The notes beneath the pieces were generated by a model that made no database searches, had not been told where the DNA came from, and saw only the letters and a program-made list of their open reading frames with translations. Below, in pieces: positions 59,114 through 64,000 of a DNA stretch of 64,000 nt. The position numbers were made by a program, and so were the translations under genes. The stretch covers positions 141,683 to 205,682 of the forward strand of contig NZ_RAQH01000008.1 of assembly GCF_003610695.1 (NCBI RefSeq), written 5' to 3'. Position 1 is the stretch's first letter. Every line of letters starts with the position of its first letter. This stretch comes from Epilithonimonas arachidiradicis. GTDB taxonomy: Bacteria > Bacteroidota > Bacteroidia > Flavobacteriales > Weeksellaceae.

Positions 59114-59815
59114 ATGAAAAACATCTCAATTGCTAATATTTTAGGTGTCATTATTTCGATAGGCGTATTATTGTCGGTTCCGCAGATTGTAAATTGGGTT
59201 TTTCAAAACCATTTTGAAAATAATATTTTGCCACATAGTCCAAGAGCAGAGTTTGAAATGTACTTCGATGAGTCCAGAATCTCGTTTGACAAAAATTTTA
59301 TGTTTGGAATTTGGATATTAATTCTAGTGATGTTTGTTTATCTCATTTTTTTAGACTTTCGATTGAAAAGCATTAATGAAAGTAGATTGCCTAACAGAAA
59401 ACTGCAACTAAGTATTTTCATAAAGAGGATTATTACCTATATGATTATTTTCATCGCACTCCCGATGAATTTATTGGTTTTTGATAAAGGTTCTTCCAGC
59501 GAAATGCTTTCTTTGTCTGACAAGATGATTTTGTCATCATTTATTCTGATGATGTTTAATTCCGTTTCCCTATTACCCTATTTATCCCAGCGAAATATTG
59601 CTCCATTTTTTAAATTAAAAGATGTTTTGATTTTCAATGTAGGAATGATTACTTGTATGTCTTTATTGTTTTATTTGGGTGTTAGCCAATATGTTGCGCC
59701 TGCAATTTCCGGAATCTTATCGGGGTTTGCATTCGTCAAAAAAATGACAGAGACCTGGAATCACATTGAAAATTATTTTGATATCAAGGGAAAACGTTTT
59801 CACGAAATGATGTAA
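59114..59815 (+). CDS. Multi-pass membrane protein of unknown function
   Basis: The 233-aa protein has about six hydrophobic segments (residues 8-25, 62-82, 103-125, 137-155, 168-190 and 193-210). The central SINESRLPNRKLQLSIFIKR loop is basic. It may be related to DUF2975-like proteins, but I cannot confirm this. The 207 bp after it hold only a 30-codon frame at 59845-59937, which I did not annotate. Confidence 0.6.
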   Translation: MKNISIANILGVIISIGVLLSVPQIVNWVFQNHFENNILPHSPRAEFEMYFDESRISFDKNFMFGIWILILVMFVYLIFLDFRLKSINESRLPNRKLQLSIFIKRIITYMIIFIALPMNLLVFDKGSSSEMLSLSDKMILSSFILMMFNSVSLLPYLSQRNIAPFFKLKDVLIFNVGMITCMSLLFYLGVSQYVAPAISGILSGFAFVKKMTETWNHIENYFDIKGKRFHEMM

Positions 59816-60022
59816 TTAATTGGATTAAATTCTAATATTAAACTATGCCACTATCCAAATTCAACATAAAATTAACTCAGATTTTTCTGATATTTCTGTT
59901 CTGTTGTTTTATGAGTTGGGCAGACAAGTCGAAGTAAAACAAATTTCTACCGATGGTAAATGTTGGTTTACCTAATAATGAATTTTGAATACAACTAGTA
60001 TTAAAAGCAATTAAACAAAAAA

Positions 60023-60442
60023 ATGAAACAGCTTTATTTATTAATATTATCGATCTTTATCTTTTCCTGCAAACCTACAAATAAGGATATCATTAAAGTT
60101 GAATTCAAAAGTATTTGCGGTAGTAAAGGCTGTAAAAGTCATCGTTCTGTTTTTACCAAGGACAGCATTATAGAATCTTATTTTAACTGGAATCCGGAAG
60201 CTTTTAAAGAAACAAAAAGAACAAACACACCTGAAAATTGGGAAAAACTTTTGAAAAATGTAGATATTGAAGCTTTTAAAAACATTAAATCTGATTCTGG
60301 AAGATATCAATATGATGGAACTGACGAAATCATCATTCTTCATTTTTCTAATCAAAAAAGACTCAAAGTTTCCAACGGAGATCAGGACAGTTTGTATTAT
60401 CCAAGAATCGAAAAGTTATATCAATTTTATAGAAATCAATAA
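60023..60442 (+). CDS. Small lipoprotein of unknown function
   Basis: The 139-aa lipoprotein has lipobox IFIFSC, then KPTNKDIIKVEFKSICGSKGCKSHRSVF, with a Cys pair (C-G-S-K-G-C). ENWEKLLKNVDIEAFKNIKSD and a strand-rich end follow. The layout resembles DUF6438-like inhibitors or small beta proteins, but this is a guess. Confidence 0.6.
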   Translation: MKQLYLLILSIFIFSCKPTNKDIIKVEFKSICGSKGCKSHRSVFTKDSIIESYFNWNPEAFKETKRTNTPENWEKLLKNVDIEAFKNIKSDSGRYQYDGTDEIIILHFSNQKRLKVSNGDQDSLYYPRIEKLYQFYRNQ

Positions 60443-60470
60443 GAGAACGAATTTATTAAAGCTAAAAACT

Positions 60471-61193
60471 ATGAATAAACTAACTTTTTTTCTAATAATA
60501 TCTTTTTTGATTTTCAGTTTGCAATCCTGCAAGAAGAAAGAGAATGAACCAATTAATGAAAATTCTATCCAAAAAAAATCTGAGCTAAAGAAAGATTCAA
60601 CAACGTTTAAAAGCTTATTGAGACTCAACGAAAAACTTGAATTAGGTGAAATTTATACCGATACTGTTAAGTTTGTTAAGTTTGATGATAATGGCGATGA
60701 TTGGTATTTTGTTGTAAAGAAAAACAATGACACTGTCAGTTTAATTTACAATACGGATGACCCTAAAATAATTCGTGGAGCCGAGTTGGAAATCCAATGG
60801 AAAATGGACAGTTTGCGGCCTGCCGGAGACCCGGAATATTTGGATTTTACTGAGTATTTAATTTCCTGGAAAAAGCTCAAAAGTAAAAATTCAGAAAGAG
60901 ATTTCTCGAAACTCAAAAATCAAAGTTTTGTGCTAAGTTGCGGAACTGGTTGTGCAATGACTCACAATGTGAAAGAAATTAGACCAATCAACGAAGCTTC
61001 AATTAAAGTGACATTTGAGGTAGATATGTATGTTGATGGAGAGCTGACTGAAACATTTGATGAAACTTATTTGTTTAATTATGGCAATAAAAACACTATA
61101 AAAAATATGAAAACTAATGAAAATATCGAAAAAATTTTTACAGAAAGTGCACAGCGATCTTTTAAAGAATTTGGCGCAAAATTGATGGAATAA
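60471..61193 (+). CDS. Lipoprotein of unknown function
   Basis: This 240-aa lipoprotein starts MNKLTFFLIISFLIFSLQSC, ATG 60471; a frame open further upstream to 60267 lies over the previous gene and is rejected. After KKKENEPINE comes a domain with KLELGEIYTDTVKFVKFDDN, SLIYNTDDPKIIRGAELEIQ and CGTGCAMTHNVKEIRPINE. The C-x-x-x-C pair could form a disulfide. No family recognised; same style as the neighbours. Confidence 0.65.
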   Translation: MNKLTFFLIISFLIFSLQSCKKKENEPINENSIQKKSELKKDSTTFKSLLRLNEKLELGEIYTDTVKFVKFDDNGDDWYFVVKKNNDTVSLIYNTDDPKIIRGAELEIQWKMDSLRPAGDPEYLDFTEYLISWKKLKSKNSERDFSKLKNQSFVLSCGTGCAMTHNVKEIRPINEASIKVTFEVDMYVDGELTETFDETYLFNYGNKNTIKNMKTNENIEKIFTESAQRSFKEFGAKLME

Positions 61194-61218
61194 AAAATTA
61201 TAAAAACGTAACCTCAAA

Positions 61219-61995
61219 ATGAAAAGTAAATTCTTCCAAATCATCTTAATTACTCTTTTTGCATTTCAATCGTGTAAAAAGGAAACGGAGCAAGAAAACC
61301 TCTCCAAAACCGAAGTTCAAAAACCAAAAGATACTGTAAAATCGACCATAGTTGAAAAGCCTGAAAAAGAACTTCAGTCTTCTATTGAGGTTTCAAAAAT
61401 TGATTCATTGGAATATCTTCATTTTGAAATCAAAAATAATATCAATAAGAAAAAGCTCACAAAAATAACAGACTTTAATCAAGCAAAAAAGCTCTTGAAA
61501 GGCATTGTCGAATTTGATGAAAATCCGGATTTTGGAGCTAATCCTGCTGTGAAGAAAATACATTTCAGAGACGGTAAAGAATATGGCAACACTAACGAAT
61601 ACGATTATTACTTTTTCATTGCCTATTATCCTGAAGAAGACATTTTGCTTTGCGAAGGCGGACACACAACGGACATCAGTTTTAATTTAAAGAATGGTAA
61701 AGAAACCGAGGAAACCGGGAATCCGGATTATATCAATTTCTCACCATCTGGAAAATTCAGACTGAATGGACATTTTGGAGGACAAGAATGTTCTTCGTAT
61801 TTCATTCAAAAGAAAATTGGTAACGATTATGTAAAGATTATTCAGTTGGATGAAGAATTTGAAAAGCTGACCAAAATTTGGCTTTGCATTGTTGGAGAAT
61901 CTTTTTGGGCGGATGACCATACTTTATTCCTTACAGAATCAAGTAATTTTGGAAAAGCTAAGAAATATTTCAAAGTGAAACTCATTGAAAAATAA
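61219..61995 (+). CDS. Lipoprotein of unknown function
   Basis: The 258-aa lipoprotein has lipobox FAFQSC, a Lys/Glu-rich linker, then a globular part. LLCEGGHTTDISFNLKNGKE, YINFSPSGKFRLNGHFGGQE and SSYFIQKKIGNDYVKI stand out. The GGxEC...Y pattern and W-x-C-I-V-G-E-S-F-W-A-D-D-H late in the sequence give it a propeller-blade-like look. No family recognised. It lies 25 bp after the preceding lipoprotein gene. Confidence 0.65.
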   Translation: MKSKFFQIILITLFAFQSCKKETEQENLSKTEVQKPKDTVKSTIVEKPEKELQSSIEVSKIDSLEYLHFEIKNNINKKKLTKITDFNQAKKLLKGIVEFDENPDFGANPAVKKIHFRDGKEYGNTNEYDYYFFIAYYPEEDILLCEGGHTTDISFNLKNGKETEETGNPDYINFSPSGKFRLNGHFGGQECSSYFIQKKIGNDYVKIIQLDEEFEKLTKIWLCIVGESFWADDHTLFLTESSNFGKAKKYFKVKLIEK

Positions 61996-62001
61996 TCATA
62001 A

Positions 62002-62601
62002 ATGATGAATCATTTAAAATCTAAAATCCTTCTCCTTATAGTGCTATTTGTGGGGATTAATTCTATATTCTCTCAAGAAAAAAAGGGCAGTTACGATTTA
62101 GTTGTCTATGAAATCTACGGCGATTTGAATAAGGATAATCTTCCGGATATGGTAATTGTAAGGGAAAACACCAGCGATAAACGACGACCTAATTTGTTGG
62201 AAATATTTTTTCAGACCAAAAATGGAGCTTACCAAAAAGTGTTGTCATCAACAAAAGCGGTGATGGAAAGATTTCCGTATGGTGATGCAAGAACGGAAAC
62301 GGTATTGGAAGATTTGCAAATTAAAGACGGCGTTCTGATATTCACCAATCAATTAATGAAAGGAAATTTGACTCATAAATTCAGATATCAAAATGGAGAA
62401 TTTGAACTGATTGGTTTCTCGTCCAATACTGCGGGCGCTGGATATCTTGAAAGTGTGGATTATAACCTGTCAACAGGCGAAAAAATTGAAAAACAAAGCG
62501 ATTATGAAACAGATAAAGTTCTGAAACTGTCCAAGACAAGAAACAAATTATCAGTTCTTCCCAGACTGAAGGATTTTTCACCATTTGAATTCACTTACTA
62601 G
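62002..62601 (+). CDS. Exported protein, paralogue of the next lipoprotein
   Basis: The 199-aa protein has a Sec signal ending INSIFSQ, with no lipobox Cys. EIYGDLNKDNLPDMVIVREN resembles FG-GAP/calcium-loop units (D-x-N-x-D-x-x-x-D). SSNTAGAGYLESVDYNLSTG follows. The next gene has the same layout (GDLNDDKLEDIVIVRKD and YNMGAGSHQSLDYDVLKGE), so the two are tandem paralogues. They differ in anchoring, periplasmic here and lipid-anchored there. Confidence 0.7.
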   Translation: MMNHLKSKILLLIVLFVGINSIFSQEKKGSYDLVVYEIYGDLNKDNLPDMVIVRENTSDKRRPNLLEIFFQTKNGAYQKVLSSTKAVMERFPYGDARTETVLEDLQIKDGVLIFTNQLMKGNLTHKFRYQNGEFELIGFSSNTAGAGYLESVDYNLSTGEKIEKQSDYETDKVLKLSKTRNKLSVLPRLKDFSPFEFTY

Positions 62602-62610
62602 AGCGAGCCA

Positions 62611-63348
62611 ATGAAAAAACTAATCACACTTTTATCTGCCTTCTTAATAATTGTCAGCTGCAATAAAAAAGAAGAAATCCCAAAAGAAAAAACAACCACT
62701 TCCAAAAAGGAAGAACTGGAAAACGAATATGAAGAACCTGATGAAGATCCAGCTTATGTTTTTCCAAAAACCGGGAAAAAAGCAGAAGATTTCATTACCG
62801 AACCGGATATTTTCGAAATTCAATACCAAGCAGAAGGCGATTTGAATGACGATAAATTGGAAGATATAGTTATCGTAAGAAAAGACAAAAAATATAAGAC
62901 TGCACCACGTTCTATATTGGTTCTTCTCCAAAATCCAGACAAAACCTATCGTTTGGATAAAGTTTCGCATCTTGCAATGCCGGCAGAATATAACGACAGC
63001 GATTTCAAACTTTATGATACAGAAGATATTTCCATTGACAAAGGTATTTTGAGCATCCAGCTTTATGGGATTGGTCCGAGTGGCAATCTTTTCAGTGATT
63101 TCAAGTATTTCGGAAATGATCTTCTGTTAACTGATATCGAAACTTACAATATGGGCGCCGGCAGCCATCAGTCGCTTGATTACGATGTCCTGAAAGGCGA
63201 ATTACTTCAGGAGCTTACCAACACTATGGAAGAAGAAATGCCTACTACAGAAAAAACATTTCATCTGAAACCACAAAAAATCAAATTTGAAAATGCTTCT
63301 CCAGATGCCGTAATTGCGGAAGCTTATGTAATTGATGCGGAAACTTAA
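62611..63348 (+). CDS. Lipoprotein, paralogue of the preceding protein
   Basis: The 245-aa lipoprotein has lipobox LIIVSC, an acidic linker (ENEYEEPDEDPAYVF) and the shared GDLNDDKLEDIVIVRKD block near residue 75. SILVLLQNPDKTYRLDKVSH and GAGSHQSLDYDVLKGELLQE follow. It starts 9 bp after its paralogue, so they are co-transcribed. The function is unknown; the acidic D-x-N/D-x-D loop could bind Ca2+. Confidence 0.7.
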   Translation: MKKLITLLSAFLIIVSCNKKEEIPKEKTTTSKKEELENEYEEPDEDPAYVFPKTGKKAEDFITEPDIFEIQYQAEGDLNDDKLEDIVIVRKDKKYKTAPRSILVLLQNPDKTYRLDKVSHLAMPAEYNDSDFKLYDTEDISIDKGILSIQLYGIGPSGNLFSDFKYFGNDLLLTDIETYNMGAGSHQSLDYDVLKGELLQELTNTMEEEMPTTEKTFHLKPQKIKFENASPDAVIAEAYVIDAET

Positions 63349-63380
63349 GAGTGGACTAACAATAAAACGGGAATGTTGAT

Positions 63381-63388
63381 TATCTTTG
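63381..63388 (+). promoter_or_regulatory. Promoter box TATCTTTG before the NTF2-like gene
   Basis: A TAnnTTTG match 20 bp upstream of ATG 63409, suggesting this gene is transcribed on its own and not only with the lipoprotein run. Confidence 0.45.
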
Positions 63389-63408
63389 ATTCAAATATTA
63401 AAGTAATT

Positions 63409-63852
63409 ATGATAAAGAAATTATTTTTAGCATTCAGCTTTCTTGCTGTCTCAATGGTATTTGCACAAAAAAACAATGACCAACAAGCTGTTGCCGAAGC
63501 GTCAGAAAAACTCAGATTAGCAATGATTAGCGGTGACAAAACCATTTTAGAATCCTTGATACTTCCGGAACTGACTTACGGACATTCAGGCGGTCATATT
63601 GATGATGCGAAAGAATTTGTAGAAAAACTAGTCAGCAAAAAATCCAATTTCTTGACTATTGAAAATACCAATCAATCTATTCAAATTGTAGATAAAACAG
63701 CAATTGTTCGTAATCATTTGTATGCACAAACTCACGATTTAGGAAAAGAACAAGGAGAAGTGAGTCTGGATATTTTGTATGTCTGGCAGAAAACTAAAAA
63801 TGGCTGGAAATTGTTGGCTAGGCAGGCTGTGAAGGCGGAGAAGAAAAAGTAA
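63409..63852 (+). CDS. Exported NTF2-like (DUF4440/SnoaL-type) protein
   Basis: The 147-aa protein has a Sec signal (LAFSFLAVSMVFAQ) and a cone-shaped NTF2-like fold. AVAEASEKLRLAMISGDKTILESLI is followed by LTYGHSGGHIDDAKEFVEKL, SIQIVDKTAIVRNHLYA and LDILYVWQKTKNGWKLLARQA. The last block is diagnostic of DUF4440. ATG 63409 is used; a longer frame to 63373 would add residues before the signal peptide. The ligand or reaction is unknown. Confidence 0.88.
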   Translation: MIKKLFLAFSFLAVSMVFAQKNNDQQAVAEASEKLRLAMISGDKTILESLILPELTYGHSGGHIDDAKEFVEKLVSKKSNFLTIENTNQSIQIVDKTAIVRNHLYAQTHDLGKEQGEVSLDILYVWQKTKNGWKLLARQAVKAEKKK

Positions 63853-63905
63853 TTAGCAAATGATAAAAAGGATAACTTTATTAGTTTTAAATTCAATAAT
63901 TTTAT

Positions 63906-64000
63906 GACACTCTCCCATAAAGTGTGTAAGTTAAAAAGTGAGGGCTTGGATTTTATAATCTGAGCCTTTCTTCAAAAATAAGCATAAATTGGTTGAGAAT
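63906..64000. mobile_element. Probable terminal end of an IS256/mutator-type insertion sequence
   Basis: GACACTCTCCCATAAAGTGTGTAAGTTAA (63906-63934, quoted here in two parts: GACACTCTCCCATAA and AGTGTGTAAGTTAA) resembles the terminal inverted repeats of IS256-family elements. A hairpin follows at about 63943-63970 (GGCTTGGATT/AATCTGAGCC, allowing two G-U pairs, then TTTCTT). No transposase residue is visible before the window ends, so this rests on the end sequence alone. Confidence 0.4.

Noticed and set aside
59845..59937. 30-codon plus frame with a hydrophobic stretch (MPLSKFNIKLTQIFLIFLFC...)
   Set aside because: It looks like a signal-peptide remnant, but it is too short, without ribosome-binding or conservation evidence.
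60267..60470. Upstream extension of the lipoprotein at 60471
   Set aside because: It overlaps the preceding gene in another frame and would bury the lipobox signal peptide.

Overview
The window reads as chromosome of a Bacteroidota bacterium of the Flavobacteriia, most likely the Chryseobacterium group (Weeksellaceae). The basis is low G+C, TAnnTTTG-type promoter boxes, almost no Shine-Dalgarno sequences, many lipoproteins with an S-C lipobox, four proteins with C-terminal type IX secretion (T9SS) sorting domains, a histone H1-like small protein, a DUF6261 protein, and several intergenic repeat families typical of this group. The genus is an inference. I see no rRNA, CRISPR, prophage or plasmid origin, and one tRNA.

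Layout. 1-3.2 kb: end of a trp operon (trpF end, OsmC, GNAT, trpB, trpA). 3.2-6.0 kb: an SDR oxidoreductase divergent from a Crp/Fnr regulator, a holin-like membrane protein, and an exported peptide-deformylase homologue whose metal-ligand Cys is Asp. 6.4-14.7 kb: a heavy-metal RND efflux system (RND pump, adaptor, TolC-like channel) with its histidine kinase and response regulator. 14.7-26.1 kb: a haem acquisition locus: ChaN-like protein, HmuS-like haem-degrading factor, a methyltransferase, HmuV/HmuU/HmuT ABC importer, HmuY-like lipoprotein and TonB-dependent receptor on the minus strand, and divergently two T9SS cargo genes. The second cargo gene encodes a HmuY-like domain joined to a T9SS sorting tail. 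Both cargo promoters carry a TAGAATnATTCTA palindrome directly after the TAnnTTTG box, which suggests one iron/haem-responsive switch for the whole locus.

26.3-36 kb: housekeeping and accessory genes (lipB, dgt, Nei/Fpg glycosylase, T9SS protein, DUF2461, GyrI-like, nitronate monooxygenase, a 58-aa histone H1-like gene, a CPA2 antiporter, a lipoprotein), a decayed gene fragment and tRNA-Arg(TCG). 36-41.4 kb: a beta-barrel protein, a lipoprotein and a 989-aa TPR protein in one unit. 41.5-46 kb: amino-acid permease, Mpo1-like protein, PAS histidine kinase and response regulator. 46-58 kb: aldo/keto reductase, aroE, a lipoprotein, deoxyinosine glycosylase, PBP4-type peptidase, a seven-repeat T9SS protein, DUF6261, an array of 42-bp hairpin repeats, hemolysin III, acyltransferase 3, pruA, pncA and DUF421. 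58-63.9 kb: a run of co-directional small lipoproteins and exported proteins of unknown function, including a tandem paralogous pair. The right edge seems to enter the terminal repeat of an insertion sequence.

The most interesting part is 15.7-26.1 kb. It joins outer-membrane haem uptake, ABC import and intracellular haem breakdown to a probable T9SS-exported haemophore under a shared operator motif. The second is the 52.8-kb array of 42-bp units, each with two hairpins maintained by compensatory changes.
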